Positions 31,218 through 44,111 of a DNA stretch of 64,000 bases are shown here, in pieces. The stretch is from contig NC_062981.1 in assembly GCF_023078275.1 (NCBI RefSeq), forward strand, positions 22,678,846 to 22,742,845. Reading direction: 5' to 3'. Origin of the DNA: Leguminivora glycinivorella. Taxonomy: Eukaryota > Arthropoda > Insecta > Lepidoptera > Tortricidae. The notes under the pieces are model-generated. The model was not told where the DNA came from, made no database searches, and saw only the letters and a program-made list of their open reading frames with translations. The translations under genes were made by a program, and so were the position numbers. Every line of letters begins with the position of its first letter. The stretch's first letter is position 1.

Positions 31218-33039
31218 CTCTTTACTCTAGTAAGTCGTATGCGATTCATAGGACTAGGTATTTATTTAATCGAACGTCATACATTTTAGGCAATCAGAGT
31301 TTAGCTTTGAGATCATTAAGCCAGGAATAATGCCAGGGCATTCAGATCCACATCTGGACCAGGGTAAAAGTGGAGCAACGTCGAAATATGTGCTCAGTCG
31401 TTTGTTCCTTTTCGCAACACTCTCATAAGTCTAAGCAGCATTCGTATAGAAATAGATCAACTATAGGATATTAAATCAAGTAAGGACTGTATCGATAAGT
31501 ATAAGGACAAAACAAACCTCGTCTAAATGTTGACATGTGCATAATTTTATATTATTATGTTCCGAGAGTATGATCTGAAGGTATTGGTAAGCACTATTTG
31601 ATATAAGAAAGTCTAATTTTTATTTTATTTTAGAGACTTTATGGTACTTTCATTAAGGTCTAGCAAATAAATTTCGGACAACCCCTATCTGGCTTAATTT
31701 GAGAATATTTCAATGACTGTTTGCACGATTTCAACAAACAAAGGTTAATATGCTGCCAAAATATATTCTTTAAGAGTCCTCTTCATGGTTTTTCAATTGG
31801 GTACTTGCAGAATAAATGCGGTGAATTTATATAATTAAAAAAAACGCTATTTTGAGCAACGTTCCGGATTGTCGTAAATTTTTGATGCAAGCAGGATGAG
31901 AGAAACAGATAAAAAAATTAGCCATAGGCCAAAGTCTAATTGACATTCACGGTGTTTGAACAGTGCCTAAACCAAATCGATATAAACAATGTATGATAGT
32001 TAAATTCGACATCAAAGTCGGAGTTCGAGGAAGCACCATGCCACATTCTCTAAATGGCCGCCATACACAGATCCTGAACTTTATTTCTTAAAAATAACTA
32101 TGGCTAGACTATGTCCAGATATTCTGCTTTGTGGATCATATGTCGTTGAGGTTCACACAGTACAATTTTTTTTCGCAATCGTATCGTTTTTTACGCACTT
32201 TGTGAATTTTCTAGTAGCATTTGTCCGGAATCGTAATTGTTACTCGGGAGGATTAAGTCAATACTGTCTAAACCACTTGCTTTACGTCGAGTTTCTAGGA
32301 CAAAATGTGAACCTTATTATGTGCCTTATTAAGCCTATGTCTTGTTTTAAGAAAAAAATATAATAGCAAATAAATACGGCTACTCAAAGTTGTCCTCATA
32401 CTTAACGATACAGTCTTTATACACATAAACAACATGGGCACCCATGCTCATGCCACCTGGTCAGGTTATAAATGTGAGCTAAATATATCCCAGGTCGTTG
32501 TGCGGTAATAAATATAATGGGTGGACTAAGTGCTCTGTTATGCGGCTATTCACGTACTTTTATAGATGGAAATGCCCTGAAAGGAATACTTGTGTAATGT
32601 TTATAAATAGCTACTGCCTCCTGTTTTTACGTAATTTCTCTTTTCACTTAACCCCATTAACCCCTTTTATATCTGAATGCTTAAATACTAATTTAGGTAC
32701 TGCTGTATAAATTGTCAAACGACTCCACCGCTCGGTTGTAAATAGCTATATTTATTGTAAGAACAGATTAATTATTTTTTCATAGAAAATAAATTTGAAT
32801 TTGTCTTTTTTACACATACAAAGAAAAAATAACCAAAACCTTTAAGTGTTCAGTGTTGGATTCGAACCAGCGTCCTTTATTTATAAGTCGAGTGCCTAAG
32901 CGGAGGACGCTTGTTCGAATCCACCTCTGAACACTAAGAAGGCATGGGCTTTGTCAATGGAATAATTTATTTCGGTTTTTTAGCAATATTTAGTTTAGAA
33001 ACATAAAAGAAAAAAACTATGACACTCATATAAACATAC
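31218..33039. other. Intron, few recognisable features
   Basis: A short repeat ctggtcaggttataa-type motif at 32440-32490 matches 30845-30890. A degraded element with tRNA-like pieces and a ttatttcggtttt end lies at about 32815-32985. Otherwise unique AT-rich sequence. Confidence 0.4.
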
Positions 33040-33063
33040 CGTGAACCTCCGCAACATCACCAT
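33040..33063 (-). CDS. Candidate alternative first coding exon
   Basis: ATG at 33063-33061 opens eight codons, MVMLRRFT, ending at a good donor GTATGT in phase 0, which would join exon 3 in frame. An in-frame TGA lies six codons upstream. Chance occurrence is quite possible, and no core promoter is obvious. Confidence 0.25.
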
Positions 33064-36000
33064 AGTGCTCGTCACATTTCACTAAGTTTCCACACACAAC
33101 CCATGTTCACGAACACTATGTTTCACTGACATTTCACTTCACTTTACAATAACTGTAATCAATACCTAGTAAAAGTAGCTGATAAAACTATGCGTCAAAA
33201 GTACATAACTTTCTCATATTGCTTTATTTACCAAAAGAAAAACGTTAACATATACGCAAAACCAAGTATAGGCATCAAGATGAAATGAAATCAAGATGAT
33301 TTTAGAAAAAAGTACATATATATTTACAAAACTATCATACTGGTGTACCACAAATACCACCCAAGCTACCACTAGATACCACCCGAGACGAGTGGTAGTT
33401 TTGACGCCTTGTTTTGTTTTGGACAAAGCGACAAGTCAGAAAAACAAATAACCAAAAATCATATCCTAGACAAATCAAAACATGATTAACCAACACTTTC
33501 TCGCTTTCGACCATGACCGAAATAACAACTAAATCCGAGATTAACACAAAAATATTTTAAAGACGAAAATCTTCAAATTGCGAAAACCACCTATCAATCA
33601 CTAAGGATATAAAACTATCAAAACATGTTACACTATAAATTATACCTTGAAAACCGGGGCCAGATTTGAAGAGAGCACATTAAACATAAAAATATGAAGA
33701 TTTGGAGAAATAGGTCACAACATTAAACTGATGTAGAAGCTTGGTGACACATTCAGTGAGTCATCTCATCTACCCACGCTAAAATGCGGGAGAAATGGAG
33801 GTAGAAAGAATATCTTTGGCTACCCATAAAAATAAAGGGTTAGAAAAGAATTGTATGTAAACAAATAATTGATTTATAAATGCTGGCAAATTATCCCAAA
33901 CAAATAATTAGAAAACTAAACTAAAAATTTACATTTTAGTATGGTTTAATTTATCTTAGTGTTCTATTATTTAAGGTGTTGAAGATATCAATGATAGAGG
34001 ACGTCAATTGTTGGCAACATTGATATTAGAAATAAATTTTCTTAATTCAAACCATTTTTGTTTACTTGTTTCCATAGGAACAATAAATAGATCTGCCTCT
34101 TCTAATATTCGCCCAATGTTTCGGTTGTTCTAAACAAATAAATCTATTATCCTATCACCAAGATTTTAATTTACAGTCCGCTAGTCATCACAACCACCAT
34201 GGCCCTTCAATACTGTCCGTGCCATCAATAAGACCGCTTGCTTGTTCTAAAGATTAAGAAAGCCAAATTGCAAACTAGATATAGATTTTTGAACGTTTAA
34301 ATGTACACAATTTTGAATGTAACCAAACCTTAAATATAAAGAATCACTGCCAAGAGTCAAATTATACTCAAAGCGACACATGTCAATTTAATTCCCTACT
34401 TTGACAACAAACTATCAAAGTAAAATTAACACCCACCATGTACGAAACTCGAACCTAATCCCAAACAGTACAAAAACAAAAGCAGCTGTACAGACAGACA
34501 GAAATAGATATTAGTAAAAAAACGAATACAAACGGATGCACGTGTACTATTAGACCAGAAATATCTACACGGTATTGAGCTTTAGACAATTGAGTTAAGG
34601 TTGAGTGTGTTGTTGATGTTCAATTGTTTTTAAACGGAATGACGTAGTACGAGGGAGGAGTGCTGTTCGGGAAAAGGTTAAACAAAGCTAGTTTAGGGTC
34701 ATTGAAGACTACTTTGGTTTTACTTTGAAGTACCGTAAATTAAAACTTTCATACTCTTACTCTGTTTTCTGTAAGTAGCCTATTATATGTGACGATTTTT
34801 ATAATTAGAAAAAACCTGCCCAATAATTTATGGGTGCTTTTGAAGTGAAACTTCTAATGCGACGTCCAACTGACAGCGCGTAACACTCAGTCATTGTTAT
34901 ACGTTGCGTGAAATGCCGCTTACTCAGCGCGTAACATTCTGTCAGTGTCATTGCGCTCAATACGACTCACTCATTCCATTCATTCACTTATTCACTCAGT
35001 CAGTGACGGAACAGAACGCCCAGAATGGTTTTGAATGGTGGAATGGTTGGTTAGAATGTGCGTTTCATATTTCGATAGACGTAACTAAACGCAGAAACGT
35101 GATGATCACTTGACAAAAATGTTTTTGAGGTTATGTTACGAAGTTTCACTTATTCTGCGCACTTCTTCTTTTTTTTGTCAGGAAGCTTTTAGTAGCTTTA
35201 ACAATAACGGCAACCTTCAAATCAAGAGTGAACAGGCATCTTCTGGGCGAGCTCACTCCATCGTAGGCCACGTCTTTGCCTTTGGCTAGTCTGTGGTCAA
35301 GAGTAAGCCCATTTATAATAAAAAAAAAAAAAAGTTTTTGAATTAAATTTGGTAGTCAAATGACATTTGTATAGTAGTTTCGATCCGAAGAATAACGGAA
35401 GGAAATCAGATGACGGATCTTATTTTCATGGATTTAGATCGGACGTAGTGCGAAACCGCTTTTAGTATTAAAACAAAGTGTACAAGCTGGAACCCTCTTT
35501 CATTATGCTTGTATTATATTAGTCACACGCGTCCGCCTCATTGCAACTTGCTCTCAGCCTCAGATGCATTTCTACGAACCTGCTACGCAAATAGTGTGTT
35601 TTGAAGCTGGTTCTAATTTCTGTGTTAATGAACGATGTTTCACAGACTGGTTGTAAACTGAGGATTTTTTTTTAAATAAAAGGCTTCAGTCTATTATTGG
35701 GACTATTTCGCCAGTGTCAAGGTGACATGAGCTAATATTAATTAGTGATTTTGGTACGGCAAGTACAACAGTTTACGATGAGTTAGCACTTGTAAATTGA
35801 TAGCTAGATTTTACAAGAGCACGTGGACTACCGGCAGTTGACGACAAAAAGAGGCTAAACGCGTTTTGAGATTAGTTCTTCATCAGCTTCTGACTACAAC
35901 ATTAGTTTACTGCATAATAAGCTATCGATATTACACTTTAAACCACATTAATGAGCAAAAGAAAATGGCGATAGATAAGATGGCGCTCGAACCGGAAGCC

Positions 36001-36359
36001 CCAAAACTGAGGATGTATGAACGACGACTACAACAACTTGACTGTCACGTGCTTAAAAATCCTGAGCGAAATTATTTATTACTTTACAACAGCCCGCAAT
36101 GTAACTAAAAGCGCATGCGAGTTCGCACGCCGTCTAAATCAGGCCTTACAGTGCTACGCTGATGGCTATTCGTAAAATTACTTGAAACAACTATACGACG
36201 ACAAATACAACGTTCCACAAGAATTTCCTAAAAAACATCCGCTAATTTCCCTAGAGTATAATTCCAGATCTCCCCTAGACTAGAAGATGAAAGGACTATC
36301 AATAGGTCATCACCCCCTGGCGGATGAATGAATAAACCTTCTAGTGTAAGCTCGTATCG
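33064..36359. other. Intron, mainly unique
   Basis: A CR1-type LINE tail on the plus strand lies at 35165-35334 (ACCTTCAAATCAAGAGTG, reading TFKSRVNRHLLGELTPS). A repeat at 35385-35460 is matched at 52530-52620. The small frame at 35866-36108 has no recognisable content. Confidence 0.45.
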
Positions 36360-36497
36360 TACAGTCACCGGCATAAATAAGTGACGATTTCTGTACTTTG
36401 TCACATTAACATTTTGTTTGAAATGTCATACGAAGTTTTCAACTGATTAAATGCGACAAGGTACAGAAATCATCACTTATTTATGCCGGTGACTGTA
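36360..36497. repeat. 138-bp MITE with tacagtcaccggcataaata ends
   Basis: Terminal inverted repeats over about 40 bases; TA-flanked. Shares the TACAGTC start with MITEs at 41202 and 60314. Confidence 0.9.
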
Positions 36498-36537
36498 CTA
36501 CAACGTTTTACTGTTCCATTACAAATCATAATTTTGA

Positions 36538-36790
36538 CGACCGGTCTGGCTCAGTCGGTAGTGACCCTGCCTGCTGAGCCGCGGTCCTGGGTTCGAATCC
36601 CGGTAAGTGCATTTATTTGTGTGATGAGCACAGACATTTGTTCCTGAGTCATGGACGTTTTCTATGTATATAAAGTATTTGTATATTATATATATAGTTG
36701 TCCGAGTACCCACAATACAAGCCTTCTTGAGCTTACCGTGGGCCTCAGCTCAGTCAATCCGTGTAAGAATGTCCTATAATATTTATTTAT
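36538..36790 (+). repeat. tRNA-headed SINE (family C)
   Basis: Head ggtctggctcagtcggtagt, then gggttcgaatcccggtaa, a body with gtgatgagcacagacatttg, and a TATTTATT tail. A minus-strand copy sits at 60985-61260. Confidence 0.85.
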
Positions 36791-36875
36791 TTTACTTATT
36801 TATTTATAATACTTTTGAGACTTTATGTTAAAACGTATGATGCATAACATAATCTTAATCAATCAGTATATTTTA

Positions 36876-37042
36876 AGGGGTTCCCCAAACCTATCGACGT
36901 GGATTCGGCTCTAGCCGAACAAAAATCGCTCGTTAGTATACATGTTTACGCATCGGAAAGCTGAACACTACGTATGTGCATAATAACGAGCTATTTTTAG
37001 TCAGCGACAGCCGATTTCACATTTGAGGTTTGAGGAGACCCT
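36876..37042. repeat. MITE with aggggttccccaaacct ends
   Basis: Imperfect inverted ends (aggggttccccaaacct / aggtttgaggagaccct), immediately followed by another MITE. Confidence 0.65.
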
Positions 37043-37043
37043 A

Positions 37044-37168
37044 AGTGCGTTTTCACACTATCCGATCCAATATCGGATGTTGAATGGATTTGAAAGGAAA
37101 AATCAAATATGGCGTCCAGGATATCGGTCCTACATCCGATATCGGATCGGATAATGTGAAAACGCACT
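37044..37168. repeat. 125-bp MITE with agtgcgttttcacac ends
   Basis: Terminal inverted repeats of about 37 bases (agtgcgttttcacactatcc… / …ataatgtgaaaacgcact) containing repeated atccgat motifs. Confidence 0.85.
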
Positions 37169-38204
37169 AACGCTAATTATAAAAAAAAACTAATGAATCA
37201 AGACTTATGAAAAAAAAAGTAGGTACTTAGTAGTAATACTAATAAATTCAGCGATAGCTACATAACATTTTTAATTACAAACAAAATCATTAAAATACGC
37301 ACTCATTATCATTAAACATGTAAATATATTGTTATCTTAATTACTTTTTAGTATAACGCGTGCATAAAAATATAATCAAGCGATTGTGCGTAAACAATTA
37401 ATAAACTCTGTAATCAAATGAAGTGTCGCTTAAATCAATCATTATTCATTAAACTGAATAGCACTAAACGCCATCGTCAAGTACCTAATGTACAGCAAAT
37501 CAATTATACTGTATAAGGGTTATTAAGATTTAAATGAGCTGTACAAAATATACATCCTGTTTTAATTGAATTCCGTTAACTTTAAGGGAAGATTCTTTAG
37601 TTCAAATACAATCAATTTTTCTAAGAATTATTAAAAAGAAAAAAATACTGAACACGTGTGTGACATCCCTTACCACTTCCTGATGTTATTTGTTTTGACA
37701 TGTGCCGTCAAACACTTGACAATGACTTTAATGTTATGACTAAGGTCCTCTCACACTAATTAATCCATTTATTATGTAGGGAAAAAAAGAAATATTTTTT
37801 TTTGAATTTAACAAAAAGCGATATACAGGGTGGTTCCTGATGATGAACCTAACTGCGTCTCGAATTTAACGGAAAACAAAAAAACACGGTGTATATTTAA
37901 CCCCTTAGCTGCATAAGTGAAAGTTCCTGATTTAATTCACAGAAATCAATCAGTTAATCTATTACTGTTTATTTATTATCTCGTATATAATTTTTGTTTT
38001 TGTCATTTTACGACTGGTGCGGCCCTCACTTCTCAACTTTTCTATAATAAATTGTACGGTGTCAAATTAGTTCCAATAGCCACCTCTAGCAATAATGTTG
38101 GACATGCGCCACTCTGTCATGCACGTAGCTTTTCAGGGGTTTTTCTCTACTTGGAGCTGTTTAAATTCTCTTTGTACACATATGTACTTATTCTTACTCT
38201 TTTT
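37169..38204. other. Intron with fragments of a tacagggtgg repeat
   Basis: 37568-37640 (tgaattccgttaacttta) matches 13820-13880. 37819-37890 (gatatacagggtggttcctg) matches 24312-24380 in the LTR element. Nothing coding. Confidence 0.45.
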
Positions 38205-38455
38205 AACCCCCGACGCAAAAACGACGGGGTGTTTTAAGTTTGACGTGACTGTCTGTGTGTCTGTCTGTTTGTCTGTCTGTGTGTGTGTGTCTGTCTGTGG
38301 CATCGTAGCTCCCGAACGGATGAACCGATTTGGATTTAGTTGTTTTTATCTGAAAGCTGAGTTACTCGGGAGTGTTCTTAGCCATGTTTCATGAAAATCG
38401 GACCACTATGTCGCGGTCGGGGTTTTTTTTTTTTAAATTTTAGTTTTGAAGGTTA
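38205..38455 (+). repeat. Interspersed repeat (family D)
   Basis: Copy of 8387-8655 with the GTCTGT/TGTG core. Confidence 0.85.
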
Positions 38456-38713
38456 TAAATAAGAATAAAAACGTATAATAGTCATTGCGAGTAATCAACT
38501 CCCCAACTAAATGTACTGGCGCTCAAATCAATCATAACAATCTCGCTGAAGAGCAATAAACGCCATCGCCATCGTGAAGAGCAGTGCAGCAAATCAATTA
38601 TGAGAGTTATTACAGTTTACAATGCACTGCAATTAATTTATTGAATCGAGGCAGTTTCTACGCTTACTTATTAACAAAGACATATGTAACTCCGTATAGA
38701 CGGATAAAGTCGA

Positions 38714-38956
38714 AGAAAAAAACGTACCTCAAAGCCCTAGAGAAAAAGGTACGGTGGCCTAGATGGCGTTACACCTTTGGGGAACGCTCAGCTAGATGGC
38801 GTTAATATTAATATTTGACATTTTCACACATATCAAGCTAAGAATATGGGCCAAATTGTCAAAACTGAGGTTCAAAAGTTTTAAGCTTGTGTCGAGAGAT
38901 GGCACTCTATGCACTGTGATTACACATTTTACTTTGACAGTAACTCTCTATAATAC
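38714..38956. repeat. Repeat, inverted copy at 52264-52510
   Basis: cggtggcctagatggcgtta and cacagtgcatag-type blocks are shared in opposite orientation with 52264-52510. No terminal inverted repeats visible. Confidence 0.75.
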
Positions 38957-39426
38957 TTGATCTTCTTTGCTTATTAATTGACATCGGTTCGCATCGTTTA
39001 GTTTTGCAAAACGGCCATTGATTAGACGAAAAAAAATGTAGACTAGACAGCGTTCCGTGAACAAAGCTTTGTCAAAAACGCAAAAAAAATCTACATATTA
39101 AATAAGCAAGCATAATGTTATTTTAAATTTACTGTAATGTTAAGAAAAAAATGTGAGTGCGTTTCGTAAAACGTTCTACTTTGTCGGTTACCATTAAGGC
39201 GAGATTTACTTGTATCTTTATATGAATAAACTGACAAAGCGGCTTTACAGCAATCGACAAAGTGGGACGTTTTCCTGTGCACACACACAATTAAACACTT
39301 TTGAAAAAAAAAATGCATGCGTACGCTCAAATCAATATCATTTAAATAATCAAAGTTCTTGTAGTTAGAGTTAACGTGATCGTCAAGTATAGCAAAGCAA
39401 ATCAACCATAAGGATTATTGTGGTTT

Positions 39427-39700
39427 ACATACATACATACAACATACATACAATCACGCCTGTATCCCATAAAGGGGTAGGCAGAACACATGAAATTACA
39501 ACAGCTTCAGTGCCACTCTTGGCAAATAAGGGGTTGAAAGAAAACGAAACTGTGACATTGCAGTGACAGGTTGCCAGCCTCTCGCCTACGCCACAATTTA
39601 ACCCATATACCATAGTCGCCTTCTACGACACCCACGGGAAGAAAGGGGGTGGTGAAATTCTTAACCCGTCACCACACAGGCACCGTCACCACACAGGCAT
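39427..39700 (+). repeat. Interspersed repeat (catacaatcacgcctgtat family)
   Basis: Nearly identical to 54405-54655; preceded by a CATA microsatellite. Confidence 0.85.
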
Positions 39701-40764
39701 TATTGTGGTTTAAAATGCTATAATAAATGATTTATTTAATGGAGTGAGCTTTTATATCAATTATTCTGCGCGAGGGGATGAGAGAAGGGAGCTTTCTGCT
39801 CTGTGTAAGCTGCGATATTTTTATTAGAATTATTTTCTACTCTAAAACAAGTTGCATGTGGCAGGTTAAAGACAGTATAACTAGACATTCGTTTTTTGAT
39901 AAGTCATGTAACTAATAGGTATTAGGTATATTCATTATGTGCAATTTCTAGAAATACCAATATCACTTCACAAATACATAATTTTCACAAAATACAGACG
40001 AATAGTTTTACTTGAAAGTGATACAAGGAGATACAAAATATTGACGAATGCGAAAAGTTCAGATATAGGCCTAAAATTGAGTATATTGTATACACTTATT
40101 TTCCATCCATCCTTATCTATAATTTAATTTCCTCACATAATGTATCAATTAACATATTTCTAATGCAGCAGTAACCAAAACTCTATCGGAAGAAAAACAA
40201 AATAAATCCAAACTGTCACACTTCTCTAAACGACACAAAAACTACAACACTTATTCCAAAACCAAATTAGACACCAATTCGAAAATCGAATCTCCCTAAA
40301 CCGTTTCGAACGAATTCAAAAACAACTGACAATCACATAGCCAACAGCTTCTAAATTAAAAACCGTCACTTCGCACTGGCCAGTTGTAACCTTATTTGTA
40401 TCACGAGACGTCACAAGTCCGATTGACGTAACAGACGTCCGTCACGATACCCGGTCGCGTGTAGACTGAGGATGGGATGTTGTATGTTGTTTTTTCTGTT
40501 AGTATCCTGTGGATAGTGTAGAGGGGAACAGTAGGGGAGACTGTAATAAGATGAAATAAATGAATCTTTTATATTGAACGCAAAGTCACAGGGGTAACTT
40601 TACACTGATTCGCTTGAGAAAGATGGAACATTTCATTTATTAGGCCTTTAACCTATTATATTTTTAAATGTTCACAACTCAAGCCTCTCCGCCTGTTCAT
40701 AGTTTTTAAAACTATCATTAACAAAAAAGATTATACATGGTAACATGGTGGTCAGATTTGTCTT

Positions 40765-41100
40765 TTTTTATTATTTTTATTATGAATGTGCTTACTCTTG
40801 ACCACAGACTAGCCAAAGGCAAAGACTTGGTCTACGATGGAGTGAGCTGGCCCGGAAGATGCCTGTTCACCCTTGATTTGAAGGTCGCCGGGTTATATGA
40901 GCTCGGGATGCGCATAAGAAAAGAAGAAGCAAAGCGCTTCGTGCGAATTCGCGGAATATCTACCAAGAAAGGATGGAAACCGGCCGTGCGTCTAAGAGTC
41001 CGATGGTATTAGAATGGGGACGGTGGAATAAGCTCGTGTAGCTCTTGAGCACACTCCCCGATGTGCAACCTGTAAAACACCGACAGACTGGCGTCTTTCC
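40765..41100 (-). mobile_element. CR1-type LINE 3' end fragment
   Basis: Reverse-strand counterpart of the tail at 53330-53665; it includes ggcatcttccgggccagctc and the shared 3' part tgtggtcaagagtaagcaca. The coding frame is interrupted. Confidence 0.6.
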
Positions 41101-41201
41101 GCCGATGAGCAAAAGAATGTAGCCGACTTTCAATACTTGCTTATGCGCTTTAATGTGTCGTATCTAATATCCAACCAATGACCCACCCATATCTATCTAT
41201 G

Positions 41202-41341
41202 TACAGTCAACCAATTGGAACCCTAGGCCACTCTACAACCATGTCAAAATGACAATCAGTAAGAGATTTCTTACAATCTGATTTATAACGTCACTGTGAC
41301 ATAGTTCTACAGTGGCCTAGGGTTCCAATTGGTTGACTGTA
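41202..41341. repeat. 140-bp MITE, copy 2
   Basis: Same family as 9237-9376, reversed. Ends tacagtcaaccaattggaac / ttccaattggttgactgta. Confidence 0.92.
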
Positions 41342-42547
41342 CCTCCATTATTATAATAGACACATTCGCAGACAAAGAAATGCGTCATATGAAAAACTGA
41401 ATTAAATACTTTTTATTATGCATAACAGACTATAAATCATTATAAATGTACCTACTGTTACTATAACCACTGTGCCCAAGCTTACATATTTCAGTTGTTC
41501 AGCATCAAGCCATGTTATTTTTTAGGCCACCACACTTTCAGTACATGTCACACATGGCAGGTGGTTACAGAGCCCACTGTTTGGAAAACATCTGTTTTTG
41601 TATTTACGAACTATGGCCTCTGGAAGGAGTTGATTGACTTAGAAGATTTGACAAGGACTTTTTTTATATTAACAGACGCCTCACTATTTTACTGATATAC
41701 CTACTAATAACGAACAATCAGGTTTTTGTATAAGTATTGACTGAGAGAAGCAAATATATGTTTCTGATTAGACAGCAAAGCTATGATTTTGTACTTAGTA
41801 CTCAATCATTTATTGCATATAATGGTTACACAGGTGGGATATAACTATATATACGCATTATGTACCCTGTTGGGCGCAGCAAGATATAGAGTAAGGCACT
41901 TATAATTAGACTTGAGTATACATTTATACATGGCTAAAATATATCTAAAGTTCGCTAAAATCATCATTTACATATTCATTTAAAGTTCAACATTTGCTAA
42001 TTAGTAATTTTTTCAGTTTGCGGAGAAACGCTGTTTCAGTAGTTTCCTCTTTTACTTCGTCTGGCAATTTATTATATATTTTTATTGACATAACAAAAAG
42101 ACCAGTTGAAAACATCTTTAATTTTGACGCTGGAAGTAAATGTCTGTTTTTGTATGTATGGGTGTTCTGTTTTAGAGCTCACGGGATTCTATTAAATAAG
42201 ACCCTGTATTTTGTAAAAATCTGGAAACCTATGCGTCTGTAAAGAGTTTAAAGGTACTCGAATTTCATGTATGTCGTCGACACCACAGTTTTCTCTCCGG
42301 AAGAATAAACCGAAAAACGGTTTCACAGAAACCATGATTCTCTGAACATTTCTTTAGATGGACTTTCTTCTGCCTTTTATACCACTATTCGTCAGCCTTG
42401 CCACATTGAAATAAGGTTTAAAATGGAAACGTATCCCTTGTCACATGCTCGATCTATTTTGCTCGTGAGGATTTAAAAAGAATCGGCCATAATTTCTAAT
42501 GCGGATCTGCGCTTTGACCAGTCAGGGTTGTGAATGTTGTGATCTAT
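41342..42547. other. Intron, nothing recognised
   Basis: AT-rich sequence; small frames at 41495-41695 and 41994-42242 lack coding features. Confidence 0.4.
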
Positions 42548-42777
42548 ATTAATATTATAAAATGGGAAAGTGTGTGTGTCCGTTTGTTTGTCCGTCCTTC
42601 ACGGCAAAACGGAGCGACGAAACGACGTGATTTTTAAGTGGAGATAGTTGAAGGGATGGAGAGTGACATAGGCTACTTTTTGTCTCTTTCTAATCCCCCG
42701 CTTCCCCAAAATGGGGGGTTCGTATGGAGCATCTCCCAATTTTGGACAACGCGAGCGAAGCCGCGGGAAAAAACTAG
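42548..42777 (+). mobile_element. Helitron-like non-autonomous element
   Basis: Starts atattataaaatgggaaagt, contains cacggcaaaacggagcgacg and gacataggctactttttgtc, and ends gcgagcgaagccgcggg…aactag. The CG-rich 3' hairpin followed by CTAG is the Helitron end signature. Copies at 47336-47514 and 58126-58265. Confidence 0.6.
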
Positions 42778-43260
42778 TTTAGTATAACATAGGTTTTTCT
42801 GTCAAACACGTCATCATCATCAATCTTCCAAAAGTGCACATCCCTGTTTCCCCTAGTCCCGATATAGACTGACATCCTGCCTCACAATCACTTTTCTCTA
42901 TCTAATCAAAAGAGTGACACAGTTTTCACTAAAACTACAATACATGTGAAAAAAAACGTACTAAAATCTTGACCATTGACACTGTCCATTCAGCTGAAAA
43001 TATAAACAAAAATGCACACCCCTGTTTTCCCCCTACTCCCGATATAGACCTGACATCCTGCTTCACGCACTTTCCTCCCGTAACTAATTAAAAGACGAAA
43101 CTACTCAGGTTCAAAAAGACGTACTTACAACTTCCAGCAGTAACTGTCGTCAGGTATATCGGAACGGAGAACGTGGTCAAAATATCTGAACGTGCACTTT
43201 AATGTCTTGATAATAGAGGTTTTCTTCTAGCCGGTGTACTAAAAGCAACAACAGTTGTTG

Positions 43261-43301
43261 GCATATCATGGCTCAGTAGTTACTACTGAGCCATGATATG
43301 A
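43261..43301. repeat. 41-bp hairpin
   Basis: catatcatggctcagtag, a short loop, then its exact reverse complement. Confidence 0.9.
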
Positions 43302-43835
43302 TGGACTTTAAGCCGTTATAAAGAAGGATTACTTATTGTCAAAAACTTCGTATACCTACTATGAAGAAAAAAAATACTATACAGGAGATCTTCCGTGATT
43401 CTTATTACAATGAAGTAAGGTATATGTATCTATGTAATGATTAGATATCCTGTTGGTATTAGAGATATGATCTTTTGTTATAAAACTTGGCTGTGATGGC
43501 GATTCTTTGTGGGTGGTTCTGTGCAGACTGTGTAATCATTGAGTAATTATTACTTCGTTAACATAATTACTCAAAGTGTGTAATTGATAATTTTTAAAAT
43601 AGGATGATATGTGGAAGGGACAATTAGGTATGACAGGTAGCAAGTATAATAAAACGGGAGCGACGCCGGTGGCAAAAATGTATGACGATCTACAGTTGTT
43701 ATGCACATGGTTTAATCATTAAGTAGTTTTGAGCGTAAGATATTTTCAAACTAATCACGTCAATTACGTCCTACAGCTACAAATTGCTTTATGCTGCTAC
43801 AAAAATCATGGCTACATTAGCGGTTTGTGTGTCGA

Positions 43836-43988
43836 AGGGTCCCCCACATCTAGCGTCTCGCGAACGTAGCGTCGGGCCAACTGTATGGAAAAAGACGCCG
43901 CGTCGACGTCGCACCGACGCGACGTCAGGCTTTGCCATACAGTTGGCCCAACGCTACGCTCGCGAGACGCCAGATGTGGGGGGACTCT
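43836..43988. repeat. CpG-rich hairpin MITE
   Basis: Long arms (agggtcccccacatctagcg… and inverse …cgccagatgtggggggactct) with a CpG-rich centre (gtcgacgtcgcaccgacgcg). Open frames on both strands are by-products of the palindrome. Confidence 0.85.
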
Positions 43989-44111
43989 AAGGGTCGGTTG
44001 CACCAAACCGTCTGTTACCAAATTTAGAGTTAATTTTTTGGTATAGAAATTTCCCTAGACTTGCGTGTCGTTGATGTGTCTGTTCTCTGAGGTTGATGCA
44101 ACTGGCCCTTA
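43988..44111. repeat. MITE with taagggtcggttgca ends
   Basis: Second copy of the 8180-8312 family; it abuts the previous MITE with no spacer. Confidence 0.75.

Noticed and set aside
35866..36108. 80-codon open frame
   Set aside because: Composition unlike the real exons, no domain, no promoter or neighbour support.
36538..36612. tRNA gene
   Set aside because: A and B boxes are good but the acceptor stem does not pair and a SINE body and second copy follow.
43784..44021. Open frames on both strands
   Set aside because: They are the two readings of a CpG-rich palindromic MITE.
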